64,000 nt of DNA, taken from Nostoc sp. CMAA1605 (GTDB lineage Bacteria > Cyanobacteriota > Cyanobacteriia > Cyanobacteriales > Nostocaceae). The notes under the pieces are model-generated. The model did no database searches, had not been told where the DNA came from, and was given only the letters and a program-made list of their open reading frames with translations. The stretch is taken from contig NZ_PJIZ01000001.1 of NCBI RefSeq assembly GCF_021596505.1, positions 62,001-126,000 on the forward strand, read 5' to 3'. Both the position numbers and the translations under genes were made by a program. Positions 53,073 through 62,910 of the stretch are shown in pieces; the stretch's first letter is position 1; each line of letters opens with the position of its first letter.

Positions 53073-55277
53073 ATGAGCTACTGTATCAACCCCTGGTGTC
53101 TTAATCGGGAAAATCCTGACGGTCAAGAATTTTGCCAGAGTTGTGGATCTAGCTTAATTATTAATGAGCGTTATCGGGTGATTAAGCCATTAAGAGAATT
53201 GCATCAAAATCACCATACAGAAATATTTGAAATAGATAATTTGGGTACAACTAAAGTTCTCAAAGTTTTAACTAGCAATCGGCGACGTTTGATTGAAATG
53301 TTTGAACAGGAGGCTAGAGTTCTCCGACATTTGAAATATTTAAGTGTACCTCAAATTGATACCTGTTTTCAGTTTTCTCCTAAAGATAGGCATGAACAAT
53401 TGTATTGCTTAGTCATGGAGAAAATCCCAGGAGAGAATCTAGCTCATTGGTTAGAGAAACATGGTAAATTATCTGAAGAATTAGCCATTGATTGGTTGAT
53501 GCAGTTAACTAAGTTACTAGTGGAACTCCATCAAGAAAAAGTTTTACACCGAGATATTAAGCCATCAAATATAATGATTCGTCCTGATGGTCAACTAGTG
53601 TTTATTGACTTTGGTGCAGCCAGACAAGTGACTGTAACTTATGCAGAAAAGCTGGATGGCGGTGATATTACTAGAGTTTATTCCTTGGGATACACAGCAC
53701 CAGAGCAATTACAAGGTCAAGCTAGTTATCAATCAGATTATTTTGCGCTTGGACGGACTTTTGTTAATTTATTAACTGGCATACACCCCAACGATTTGCC
53801 GAAGGAACCACACACAAACCAAATAATTTGGCGAGAGCAAGCACCCCAGATTTCGTCAGGTTTAGCCAATTTCATTGATAACCTGATGATTCCCGCACCC
53901 CATGAACGTCTTCTCAACCCCCAGTCGATCTTAGAACAAATTCAGAGTAACCAAAGCCAAGAACTGCAAATTAGTGAATTAAGTGCAGGTAAAAAAAATC
54001 TCTCCTTGTGCGGTGGTAAAACTTTAGCAGTTAATAATTTAACTAATATTTGGCGCAATCTGTGTAAAGCGATCGCTGTCAGTGTGGCGATCGCCTGTTG
54101 CATTATCGGAGTAAGATATTTTGGTATCCTCCAGCCCTGGGAATTGCACAGTTTCGATCGCCTGATGGCACTACGCCCCATTGAAAAACCAGATTCGCGT
54201 CTGCTACTTGTGACTATTGATGAAGCGGATATTCAATATCAAAACAGTTTAGGAATGCAGATTCGATGGTCTTTATCTGATCAAGCACTGCTGCAACTGA
54301 TCGAAAAATTAGAGCCATATCAACCCAGAACCATCGGCTTAGATATTTATCGTGATTTCCCCGTGAGTTCTGACTATCCCCAATTAGCAAATTATCTCCG
54401 CACAGACACACGCTTTTTTGCTCCTTGCAAAGTAGCAGCACCCAAAGATGATGAGCCACATTCTGTTCCACCACCACCAGAAGTTCCAGAATCCCGTTTA
54501 GGTTTTAGTGATTTTGTCGCCGATGATGGGGAAGTAGCCCGCCGCCATCTCTTACATTTAACTCCTCCAGCTAATTCTGCTTGCACCGCACAATACGCCT
54601 TTAGTTTGCAAACAGCACTACACTATCTAGCTAATCAAGGAATTAATGCCCATGTAAATAGTGATGGACAATTACAGATAGGCAAAGTAATCTTCCCACA
54701 ATTAAAAACCCACAGCAGTGGTTATCAAAATATTGATGCTTCTGGTTATCAGATACTACTGAATTATCGTTCTCTGGTTTCTCCCAAAGATATTGCCCAG
54801 CAATTATCTCTGAGAGAGATTCTGGAAAATCGCGTGACTCCAGAATTGATTGACAAGCTCAAAAATCGTGTAGTGCTTATAGGTGTGACTGCTCCTAGTA
54901 CCGTTGATCAGTGGAAAACTCCCTACACCGCTACAGCCATTCGTTCTCAGAAAAATATACCAGGAATATTCATTCAAGCTCAAGCGATCGCCCAGATTTT
55001 CAGTGCAGTTTTAGACAATAGACCCTTAATCTGGTGGTGGCCTAGTTGGCTAGAAACAATATGGATGATCGGCTGGTCATTGTTAGCTGGGATACTAGCT
55101 TTGTGTATTCGTCGCCCTTTATATTTAGGAGTAGCGATAGCGATCGCACTTTTGTTACTTTTTGGTATTTGCTATCTCACATTTATCAATGCTGGATGGA
55201 TACCAATCATTCCACCCGCACTTTTAATGATTACTGTCCCAGCCATAGTTGTTTGGTGGAATTCCACACATCGCTAA
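53073..55277 (+). CDS. Serine/threonine kinase fused to a CHASE2 sensor domain
   Basis: The 734-residue protein starts with a zinc ribbon (CINPWCLNRENPDGQEFCQS). The kinase domain (about 28-285) has HRDIKPSNIMI and FIDFGAARQ, but the glycine-rich loop is missing: RELHQNHHTEIFEI stands where GxGxxG is expected, so catalysis may be weak or altered. A transmembrane helix (about 330-350) leads to an extracytoplasmic CHASE2 domain (about 365-640: RLLLVTIDEADIQYQ, then RTIGLDIYRDF). Three C-terminal helices return to the membrane. A transmembrane receptor kinase with an unknown ligand. It follows the STAND gene and precedes DUF928 by 32 bp. Confidence 0.9.
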   Translation: MSYCINPWCLNRENPDGQEFCQSCGSSLIINERYRVIKPLRELHQNHHTEIFEIDNLGTTKVLKVLTSNRRRLIEMFEQEARVLRHLKYLSVPQIDTCFQFSPKDRHEQLYCLVMEKIPGENLAHWLEKHGKLSEELAIDWLMQLTKLLVELHQEKVLHRDIKPSNIMIRPDGQLVFIDFGAARQVTVTYAEKLDGGDITRVYSLGYTAPEQLQGQASYQSDYFALGRTFVNLLTGIHPNDLPKEPHTNQIIWREQAPQISSGLANFIDNLMIPAPHERLLNPQSILEQIQSNQSQELQISELSAGKKNLSLCGGKTLAVNNLTNIWRNLCKAIAVSVAIACCIIGVRYFGILQPWELHSFDRLMALRPIEKPDSRLLLVTIDEADIQYQNSLGMQIRWSLSDQALLQLIEKLEPYQPRTIGLDIYRDFPVSSDYPQLANYLRTDTRFFAPCKVAAPKDDEPHSVPPPPEVPESRLGFSDFVADDGEVARRHLLHLTPPANSACTAQYAFSLQTALHYLANQGINAHVNSDGQLQIGKVIFPQLKTHSSGYQNIDASGYQILLNYRSLVSPKDIAQQLSLREILENRVTPELIDKLKNRVVLIGVTAPSTVDQWKTPYTATAIRSQKNIPGIFIQAQAIAQIFSAVLDNRPLIWWWPSWLETIWMIGWSLLAGILALCIRRPLYLGVAIAIALLLLFGICYLTFINAGWIPIIPPALLMITVPAIVVWWNSTHR

Positions 55278-55309
55278 TACTTATTTAATAAAAATTTTGG
55301 GTTGAGATT

Positions 55310-56125
55310 ATGGCTTTAACAAAACTGCTTCTACCATTGCTCAGGTTGAGATATTTCGTTGTTTTCGGAATGCTTTGTCTCGTAAGTTCCCCCTTACCTC
55401 TACAAGCCTCACCAACAAAATTACACACACTATATGCCAATAATCAGCAAAATTTGTTTACACCGCCACAGTTCCCAGATAATGGTGCGCCTGTTGGTCG
55501 TCGTAGGGGTGGAACTAGCCGCAACGACTGTCCAGCACTCAATATTCCCCTGACAGCTCTTGTTCCTGGCCAAGAAAAACTAGATAATTTTCAAGGCTCT
55601 ACATCTTTTTTAGCTGCAACTATTTCTGAATATCCTACCTTTTGGGTATATATTCCTGACTTACCTAGTAATATTCGCCATGGAGAATTCATCTTACAGA
55701 ATGAAATTGGAGAAGATATTTATCGAACATCCTTAAAACTGCCTTCAATATCAGGAGTTATCAATATTAATCTGCCATCTGAACCCCGATATTCCCTAAA
55801 ATTAGGACAGAAGTATCATTGGTATTTTAAAATTTATTGTGGGCTAGAAAATTCAGAAAGTAAGTATTTCTATGTTGATGCTTGGATAGAAAGAATTGCA
55901 CTTACAAAAAACATTGACCGCGAAATAAAATCTATTAAATCTCATAAATATCTAGCCTATTTCCATCAGAAAATTTGGTACGATGCCATTACAGAATTAG
56001 GACAACTACTTCAGACTAATTCCCAAAATAATACTCTCAAAACCGATTGGGCAGAAATTTTAAAATCAATAGATTTGTCAGATATTGCTCAAGAACCCGT
56101 CTTAACAACGGAATCAAAAAAGTAA
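55310..56125 (+). CDS. DUF928-family exported protein
   Basis: The 271-residue protein has an N-terminal signal peptide (LRYFVVFGMLCLVSSPLPLQ) and the DUF928 core: GRRRGGTSRNDCPALNIPLT, then YPTFWVYIPDLPSNIRHGEF and YRTSLKLPSISGVININLPS. Two conserved Cys (CPAL and KIYCGL) could form a disulfide in the periplasm. DUF928 genes are often neighbours of CHASE2 kinases, CHAT proteins and TPS exoproteins in filamentous cyanobacteria, as here. The molecular role is unknown; an accessory to the CHASE2 receptor is a reasonable guess. Confidence 0.87.
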   Translation: MALTKLLLPLLRLRYFVVFGMLCLVSSPLPLQASPTKLHTLYANNQQNLFTPPQFPDNGAPVGRRRGGTSRNDCPALNIPLTALVPGQEKLDNFQGSTSFLAATISEYPTFWVYIPDLPSNIRHGEFILQNEIGEDIYRTSLKLPSISGVININLPSEPRYSLKLGQKYHWYFKIYCGLENSESKYFYVDAWIERIALTKNIDREIKSIKSHKYLAYFHQKIWYDAITELGQLLQTNSQNNTLKTDWAEILKSIDLSDIAQEPVLTTESKK

Positions 56126-56702
56126 AATACTATACCTAAAATCCATAAATTTGCACTTAAAAATGATGTAGAGACGTTGCATACAATGTCTCTACAGTCC
56201 CAAATAAAGCACATCTATGGCTACGCCAGGCGAGCTATATTAAGAAACAGTATTAAGAGCATAAAAGTCAATAGAGATTACTCTTATCTTTTAGGTACTT
56301 TTTTTGCTATGTATAGTTTGATTCCTAATTGCCCAAAATAATACCAAATTAAGATAAGTAGTATTATTTTGAACTACTGGAATAGTCTATTAATCTATGC
56401 TCTCAATGTAAAATCGGTATAAGTACCGTGAAAAACAACAAAAATGTGAGTCTTAGAAAAAAATCTGATATTGAGATAAATATCAGCGCATTTTATATTT
56501 AAAAACATCAATAAAAATCACCTAGACTAAATATTTTTTAGTTAAAGATGAAATACCTATGATTTTCATCGGAAATTACTTATTAATAGGATTTGGTTTG
56601 TAGTTAGGACTTTAGTCCTGAGTTGAAAACTGAAGTTTTTACTACGAACCTTGAATCTTTCTTAGTAAATGATTGTTTGAAAAAGTTTACTATATCTCTC
56701 TA
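56126..56702. other. Repeat-bearing spacer upstream of the Cache sensor gene
   Basis: No gene is seen. 56341-56420 is an 80-bp element with ATACC / GGTAT ends, a diverged copy of the 24011-24100 family. 56600-56646 is a copy of the AGGACT/AGTCCT palindrome (first copy 23845-23890), with the second inner hairpin degenerate. Both are followed by CCTTGAAT. The promoter of the next operon should lie between these repeats and 56703. Confidence 0.6.
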
Positions 56703-58148
56703 ATGAAAGTAATTTCTCGCTTATTTTACATACCTAGCTGGACAATAGCCACTAAAATTTCTGTGGCGTTAATATCGGCAGTTTTCATCCCCATGAGCTT
56801 CACAGCATATTACAATCTACGAGAAAGCTTGGAGCGTATAGAGGCTGCTGAATATCGTAAGCTAGAGCTACTAGCCACTAATACTGCTAGTCGCCTCGAT
56901 CAAATGCTCATTGATATTCAACGTCTGGTAATTCAAGTCAGTGGCGATCTCAATGTCGTGGAGTTTCTATCTGCTAATACAGTAGAAAGGCAAAAAACAT
57001 TGAGTCTTAAACTACAAAAAACTCTCAACAATATTCATGATGCCAATCCAGATTTTGATGCTGCATATATTTTAGATGACAACGGTAAATGTGTTGCGGC
57101 GACTGACCCCATATTTATCAATCAAAACTATGCCTTTCGGCAATACTATAAGTCTGCTATCCAGGGAAAATCTTATATATCTAGTATCCTGATAGGAAAA
57201 ACAACCAAAAGACCAGGGTTATACTTTTCCGCTCCTGTCAAATCAGAAACGGGCAAAATTTTAGGAGTTGTGGTACTCAAAATTAAGGGAGAAGGTATTT
57301 GGACAATTGTTAATTCATTAAAGCCGGCCAATCAGAGTTATTCTTTTCTCATTGATCAAGATGGTTTAATTATTTCCCATCCAGACCAATCTACTTTATA
57401 TAAAAGTATTTTTCCTGTTTCATCAGATAAAGCTCAACAACTATTATCCAATTGGGGAAATATTTTACCATCTATAAATAGTCTGAATATTCCAGAATTA
57501 AAAGCTATAGTTAGGGCTAAAGATACTGGTCATACTAGTTATTATTCCCCAATTGAAAAGCAACACATGATTGTAGGCTTTGCCCCCATGAAAGTAGAAC
57601 CGTGGGTATTAGGTATAAGTCAATCTAGAGAACAGTTTGAAGCTCCTTTATATCATCTCATACTATTTAATATCAGTAGCGTGATCATTGTGGGAGGAAT
57701 CACCACAATTGTTGCTCTGTGGTTAAGTTCTCGAATTGCTCGGCCGATTCGCGCCCTGACAGCAGCAGCACAAGCACTAGAAAAAGAAACGTTTAATCAG
57801 GAAGCACATCATATTTTAGTGCAAACTGCTCATAGCCAAGATGACATCGGTCAATTAGTACGTGTCTATATCAATATGTCTGAAACGGTTAGGACACGCA
57901 ATCAGAATTTGAAAATGCAAGTCAAAGAACTAAGAATAGAAATCGACGAAACTAAAAGAAATAGATATGTGGAGGAAATTACTGGTAATGAACATTTTGA
58001 AAGTATCCAGAAAAAAATTGCCAAGATTAAACAAGGCACAATAGTGGCTAGTGAAACTGAGATTGGTTACTATAACCGCCTGCACAATCAGGTGCAATCT
58101 CTCAAGCAGCGAACATCTGTAAACATCACGCAAAAATTGCCTAATTAA
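56703..58148 (+). CDS. Cache-domain membrane sensor with HAMP, no output domain
   Basis: 481 residues from the ATG at 56703 (TTG at 56673 is an alternative). One transmembrane helix (about 16-36) precedes a periplasmic double-Cache domain (about 40-315: LDQMLIDIQRLVIQVSGDLN, then FRQYYKSAIQGKSYISSILI). The second helix (about 325-345) leads to a HAMP domain (SSRIARPIRALTAAAQAL), after which only ~100 residues with coiled-coil character remain. No kinase, cyclase or methyl-accepting domain is present. It probably passes a small-molecule signal to a separate partner, perhaps from the following genes. Confidence 0.87.
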   Translation: MKVISRLFYIPSWTIATKISVALISAVFIPMSFTAYYNLRESLERIEAAEYRKLELLATNTASRLDQMLIDIQRLVIQVSGDLNVVEFLSANTVERQKTLSLKLQKTLNNIHDANPDFDAAYILDDNGKCVAATDPIFINQNYAFRQYYKSAIQGKSYISSILIGKTTKRPGLYFSAPVKSETGKILGVVVLKIKGEGIWTIVNSLKPANQSYSFLIDQDGLIISHPDQSTLYKSIFPVSSDKAQQLLSNWGNILPSINSLNIPELKAIVRAKDTGHTSYYSPIEKQHMIVGFAPMKVEPWVLGISQSREQFEAPLYHLILFNISSVIIVGGITTIVALWLSSRIARPIRALTAAAQALEKETFNQEAHHILVQTAHSQDDIGQLVRVYINMSETVRTRNQNLKMQVKELRIEIDETKRNRYVEEITGNEHFESIQKKIAKIKQGTIVASETEIGYYNRLHNQVQSLKQRTSVNITQKLPN

Positions 58149-58208
58149 CATAGAAACTTCTATGTTTCTGCATTAAAAATTTTGCATATTTACCAGGGGG
58201 TGATACCT

Positions 58209-60806
58209 ATGACATTTGATGATGAATTGATATCTCGTGAAGAGGTATTAGCAGGTTTACCGGCTAGACGAGCCAATACAATTTTATTTTTAATTGAGAG
58301 CCGAACAGCCCAACTAGCAGCGCGATCGCGTGTAGAATTTTCCTTAGCACCCCAATCTGCTCATGAACGCGATTTAGCCTTTCTAGAAGCATTTGCTTTA
58401 GGTAATGCACCACCAATCCGCCCGACTATTCAGCAACTAGAACGTTACGCTAGTGAGTGGGCTTCTTTAGTTCCAGCAAATCCCCGACTCAAAGCCGCGA
58501 TCGCCCAAGCCTTGGGACAGAAGTATAATTTTACCTATCAAGCCATACCGCAGATTCGCACCATCTTAGGTCTTGATGAAAAAGCCGTACAAACAGCCTA
58601 TTCTCGGCTGTATAGAACATCACTATTCAACATCTTTGCATCCCACACTACATTGATCGAAGAATTGCGCTGGATGTTGAAAGATGTATCACAAAAAATT
58701 GAATCTGTACCACCTTTCTGGCTGGCCTTTTTACTCACCATCGCCTTGGGTTTACCCCAAGCCTTTTTAGCCTTACCCATCGCTGTAGTTGATATTGGGC
58801 CATTACCGACAGTGGCCTTTTTGTTAATTATCGGTGCAATTAACGTTGTTACAATGGCTTGTATGGCTGAAGCCTTCGGTCGTAGCAGTGATTTTCGTTA
58901 TGGTCATCCCTTCATCAAACAATTAGTCGCCAATTATTTAGGCGGCGCAGGTTCATTCATACTTTCTGTAGCAGTTGGGATTCGAGTATTTTTCATCGCC
59001 TTGGCTTGTTACATTGGTTTGTCAACAACTATGGCCAATCTGACTCAAATCCCTCCAGAAATTTGGGCTGTATTACTATTTGTGGCGGGTTCATATTTGC
59101 TAACTCGCCAATCTTTAAATTTCACAGTCTCCCTGTTGGTATTTCTCGCCGCGATTAATATTGGGTTACTTTTGATACTGTCACTATTGACATTGCGTCA
59201 CATCAATTTAGAAAACTTGCTATATGTCAACTTGCCTTTTTTAAATAATCAACCTTTCCAACCCTGGATATTACAAAGAATTTTTGGTGTGGGTTTGATG
59301 TTGTATTTTGGTCATGTCTATGTAGGAGAATGTGCCAAAGTTGTCCTACCGCGTGATCCTAGTGCCTCATCGTTAATTTGGGGTAGTGTATGGGGAACAG
59401 CATTCTTAACTGTAATTTTTTGCCTTTGGGTGCTGGTTGTCAATGGTGCGATCGCACCAGAATTATTAGCCCAACAATCAGGAACGGCTCTAGAAGCCCT
59501 AGCTATTCAAGTCGGCTCCATCGTTCCTATCTTGGGAGCAATTTTAGTTACCTTGTTGTTGGGAATGGCTTGGCTACGTAGTTCCAGCCTTTTAGTCAAC
59601 CTAGCCAAAGAATGGATACCTACCCCATCTCTTCCCGTCTTGATGTTACCCCGTCAAGGAGGAATGTTAAGATTCCAGCCTTCTTGTAATTCTACGGATA
59701 TTGCTTGTATCGGTATCACCTATTTGGGAATTATAGACAATCAACCCAAGTTCCAAATAGATATCCAGTTACAAGGCCACATCTACCATGTAGAAATTGC
59801 AGTCAACGAACATTGGGACATCAAAGAGTTATTTACTCAATACCCAGACATCAACCATTCAAATATTCGCCTGATGTTTGATATCCAATCAGCTAACCAT
59901 GATCGTGTATATCTGCAAATTACTTCGCCAATGAGCCTTAACTACGAAGCTAGTTTGGAAGTGAAACACAGTCTCACGACAGATCAAACCAAAAAAACAG
60001 AAACTCACTTTTGGTTACACCTCTTCAAGCAGCGTCGTTTGTTATTATCCATCAGTCCATTAATTTTAGTTTTTGTCCTGACTGAGTGGCTATTCCTCGC
60101 CGGTACGCAATCTTTCACAAATATACTCGCTTTTGCTGGCGTACTAGGTAACTCCCTTGTAGGTGGAATTTTCCCAATTTTGTTGTTGATTTCTAGTAGG
60201 AAAAAAGGAGAACTAATACCTGCTGTAGTCTTTAAGATTCTCAATCATCCCCTGTTTAGTGTGGGCATATATAGCATTTTTCTGGGTATTTTGTTGATTC
60301 ACGGCTTATTCATCTGGCAACATCCTCTGGCGCGAATCAGCGCATTCAGCATTGCCTTATTATCACTGGGTGCAACTGTGGTTATGCAATTGTATGGTGC
60401 TTTTGCTTCCCGCGTAGTTGTAGAACTGCGACAAGAACAGCAACCACAAGGAAATTCAGTCTTTACAATTACGGCTGGTGGTAAACCAAAAATAGCAGAC
60501 ATACTTTTAGGATATGCAGAGGGTGAGGTACACCAAAAAGCCAACAAAATTGATATTCCCTCACTCTCATCTTTACGCTATGCCATTTTTTGCTTTCCAA
60601 CTAAGGGAGAAAAAGAAATGAAAGTCTGGACAGATAAGAATAACGATGAACATAAATCTCAGCACTTACCAACATTTGTAGAAGTCGAGAGTGGTAATCA
60701 AAAAATGCAGTTTGACTGGAAATTATCTAATGGCAAAGTCCTGCTACCACTAATTAGCAATCAATGCTGGTTGAAATTTACATTCCCAGAGCGATCGCCA
60801 TCTTAA
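58209..60806 (+). CDS. APC-superfamily-like membrane protein with extra cytoplasmic domains
   Basis: The ATG at 58209 has AGGGGG eight bases upstream and gives 865 residues. An N-terminal soluble region of ~170 residues (LAGLPARRANTILFLIESRT, then AAIAQALGQKYNFTYQ) comes first. About ten transmembrane helices follow (about 175-480), resembling amino-acid permeases. A soluble insertion (~490-600, a small beta domain) is followed by four to five more helices and a C-terminal soluble domain. No single known transporter has this plan. It may be a transceptor: a transporter fold used for sensing. It is 60 bp after the Cache gene. Confidence 0.72.
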   Translation: MTFDDELISREEVLAGLPARRANTILFLIESRTAQLAARSRVEFSLAPQSAHERDLAFLEAFALGNAPPIRPTIQQLERYASEWASLVPANPRLKAAIAQALGQKYNFTYQAIPQIRTILGLDEKAVQTAYSRLYRTSLFNIFASHTTLIEELRWMLKDVSQKIESVPPFWLAFLLTIALGLPQAFLALPIAVVDIGPLPTVAFLLIIGAINVVTMACMAEAFGRSSDFRYGHPFIKQLVANYLGGAGSFILSVAVGIRVFFIALACYIGLSTTMANLTQIPPEIWAVLLFVAGSYLLTRQSLNFTVSLLVFLAAINIGLLLILSLLTLRHINLENLLYVNLPFLNNQPFQPWILQRIFGVGLMLYFGHVYVGECAKVVLPRDPSASSLIWGSVWGTAFLTVIFCLWVLVVNGAIAPELLAQQSGTALEALAIQVGSIVPILGAILVTLLLGMAWLRSSSLLVNLAKEWIPTPSLPVLMLPRQGGMLRFQPSCNSTDIACIGITYLGIIDNQPKFQIDIQLQGHIYHVEIAVNEHWDIKELFTQYPDINHSNIRLMFDIQSANHDRVYLQITSPMSLNYEASLEVKHSLTTDQTKKTETHFWLHLFKQRRLLLSISPLILVFVLTEWLFLAGTQSFTNILAFAGVLGNSLVGGIFPILLLISSRKKGELIPAVVFKILNHPLFSVGIYSIFLGILLIHGLFIWQHPLARISAFSIALLSLGATVVMQLYGAFASRVVVELRQEQQPQGNSVFTITAGGKPKIADILLGYAEGEVHQKANKIDIPSLSSLRYAIFCFPTKGEKEMKVWTDKNNDEHKSQHLPTFVEVESGNQKMQFDWKLSNGKVLLPLISNQCWLKFTFPERSPS

Positions 60807-60896
60807 CAAACGATACAACCCATATTGTGATTTAGGTAAGTCTTTCTTTCTTCTTCCCCAGTCCCCAGTCCCCAATAAACAACAAAAAGGTCAATT

Positions 60897-61679
60897 ATGT
60901 CCAAAATCATATCTATTCACTCCTTCCGTGGCGGCACAGGCAAATCAAATACTATTGCTAATATCGCCGCCACTATGGCCATCCAGGGAAAACGGGTAGC
61001 AATCATCGATACAGATATCCAATCTCCTGGAGTTCACATCATTTTCGGACTCAACGAACACAAAATTGAATATTCTCTCAATGACTATTTATGGGGACGC
61101 TGTGAGATGAAAGATGCTGCCTATGATGTAACTCATACTCTCATCAATAGACAACAATCTTCCACTCAAATCAAGGGTAATTTATACTTAGTTCCTTCTA
61201 GTATTAAAGCTGGTGAAATTTCCCGAATTATCCGTGAGGGATATGATGTAGTCAGACTCAATGATGGCTTTCAAGAACTTATCGTCAGTCTCAATTTAGA
61301 CTATCTTTTTATTGATACCCATCCTGGATTAAACGAAGAAACCTTAATTTCTATCGGCATTTCTCATGTACTGATCATTGTCCTCCGTCCAGATCAACAA
61401 GATTTTCAAGGTACTGCTGTCACAGTAGATGTAGCTCGTAAGTTGCGCGTCCCCAAAATGTTACTTGTGATTAATAAAGCATTATCAAGTTTGAATTTCC
61501 CCGACTTACAGCAACAAGTAGAGAGCATCTATAATGTTTCCGTATCTGGGATTTTACCTCTTTCTGAAGATATGGCAGAATTAGGGAGCAAAGATATTTT
61601 TGCTGTGCAGTATCCTGAGCATCCTATTAGTCAAACTGTGCAGAAAATTGCTGCCCAAATTGCTGATGTTGCTGCTTAA
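60897..61679 (+). CDS. ParA/MinD-like ATPase with altered signature lysine
   Basis: The 260-residue protein has a deviant Walker A, HSFRGGTGKSNTIANIAA. The second Lys (residue 16) is present, but Arg replaces the usual signature Lys at residue 11. KRVAIIDTDIQSPGVHIIFG is the Walker A' and switch I region, and LDYLFIDTHPGLNEETL is Walker B. Proteins of this group position cargo or act as ATP-dependent switches. No ParB gene is near and the membrane-targeting helix of MinD is not evident. The next gene follows after 6 bp, so the two are very likely made together. Confidence 0.88.
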   Translation: MSKIISIHSFRGGTGKSNTIANIAATMAIQGKRVAIIDTDIQSPGVHIIFGLNEHKIEYSLNDYLWGRCEMKDAAYDVTHTLINRQQSSTQIKGNLYLVPSSIKAGEISRIIREGYDVVRLNDGFQELIVSLNLDYLFIDTHPGLNEETLISIGISHVLIIVLRPDQQDFQGTAVTVDVARKLRVPKMLLVINKALSSLNFPDLQQQVESIYNVSVSGILPLSEDMAELGSKDIFAVQYPEHPISQTVQKIAAQIADVAA

Positions 61680-61685
61680 TTTAAT

Positions 61686-62837
61686 ATGAATAATCAAACG
61701 CAATTTCGTGCGGATGTACTCGCTGCCTATGGTGCTAGTAGCTCAGAAATAGATGAGTTACTAGCATACAACCATAATGTATTTTATCAAGACAAATTAA
61801 AGCATCCTTTTACATTTCCCTTACCATCTGAGGCGCATATTACTACTTGGGAAGAATACGCAACAGCAGCCAATACTCTCGGCGCATTCGCCGTTCTCCA
61901 GCAACGATTAGTACAGTTACAATTCCCCATTCTTGAAGGTATCAGCACAACGCCAGCATATAGAAATGTCACCCGTAAAGGTACATTTGTTGATAATTGT
62001 CCAGAGGCGACTGGTTTAGTGTTGACTCAACCAGACAAACTGCACTTAGAAATATATCCTAGTTTGGCGGGGAAAATTCCTGTTTTACTACCTGGAAACC
62101 GGGAGGATTTTGTGACTTTAGTCCAAGCTTTAACACAGCGTAATGAACCCAAAGAAATTCCAGCATCAATGGGAGCTTGTATTGTCAGTGGGTTTAACAA
62201 TTGGGATAGAATTCATCGCTATCGCCAACAATGGGAACAACAAAATCCTCATCAATGCTCAAAAAATGATTGGACATTAGAATTTCAACGCCTGATTCCC
62301 CAAAAAGAACTTTATCAAGATAGATTCATTATTTTGAGTAACAGTCCTTACAGCAATATTCCAGCCCAAGAAATTGGTGTAGAAGAAACTACTTGGCAAA
62401 GTATATCTCTAAAAATTCGCTTGGAACACGAATGTACTCATTATTTAACAAATCGTTTATTTAAATCAATGCGAAACAATGCCTTTGATGAGCTAATTGC
62501 TGATTATAGAGGCATTGTAGCTGCCATAGGATATTATCGAGCCGACTGGTTTTTACATTTTATGGGCTTAGAATCATTTCCTGAATATCGAGAAGGAGGT
62601 AGGCTGCAAAACTATCGAGGACAACCGCCTCTTTCTGATGGTGCTTTCAAAATTCTCCAATCATTGTTGCAAGCAGCAGCATTTAATTTACAGCGTTTTG
62701 ATGCAGAATATATTAATGATTTAGCAACTCCATATCGCCAAATGCAATTATTAGTTGCATTATCTTATTTGACTTTAGAAGAGTTAGCCGATCCTGGCTT
62801 TAATTCACTAATTCAACGATTGCTAGACAAAGCATAA
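61686..62837 (+). CDS. Putative zinc peptidase (HExxH...ExxxD)
   Basis: The 383-residue protein is not one I recognise by family. It contains LEHECTHYLTNR, a perfect HExxH at residues 248-252, followed 17 residues later by DELIADYRG with an ExxxD motif (Glu269, Asp273). That pairing is the zinc site of gluzincin peptidases. There is no signal peptide, so it would act in the cytoplasm. The N-terminal half (LQFPILEGISTTPAYRNVTR) is without known motif. It starts 6 bp after the ParA-like gene and looks intact. Peptidase activity is inferred from the motif only. Confidence 0.75.
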   Translation: MNNQTQFRADVLAAYGASSSEIDELLAYNHNVFYQDKLKHPFTFPLPSEAHITTWEEYATAANTLGAFAVLQQRLVQLQFPILEGISTTPAYRNVTRKGTFVDNCPEATGLVLTQPDKLHLEIYPSLAGKIPVLLPGNREDFVTLVQALTQRNEPKEIPASMGACIVSGFNNWDRIHRYRQQWEQQNPHQCSKNDWTLEFQRLIPQKELYQDRFIILSNSPYSNIPAQEIGVEETTWQSISLKIRLEHECTHYLTNRLFKSMRNNAFDELIADYRGIVAAIGYYRADWFLHFMGLESFPEYREGGRLQNYRGQPPLSDGAFKILQSLLQAAAFNLQRFDAEYINDLATPYRQMQLLVALSYLTLEELADPGFNSLIQRLLDKA

Positions 62838-62910
62838 TTTTTCTGAATTGCCAATTCAATGTGTTCTCTGGTTGTTTTTTACCGCACTTGTATACAAGGA
62901 TAGTCTAACC

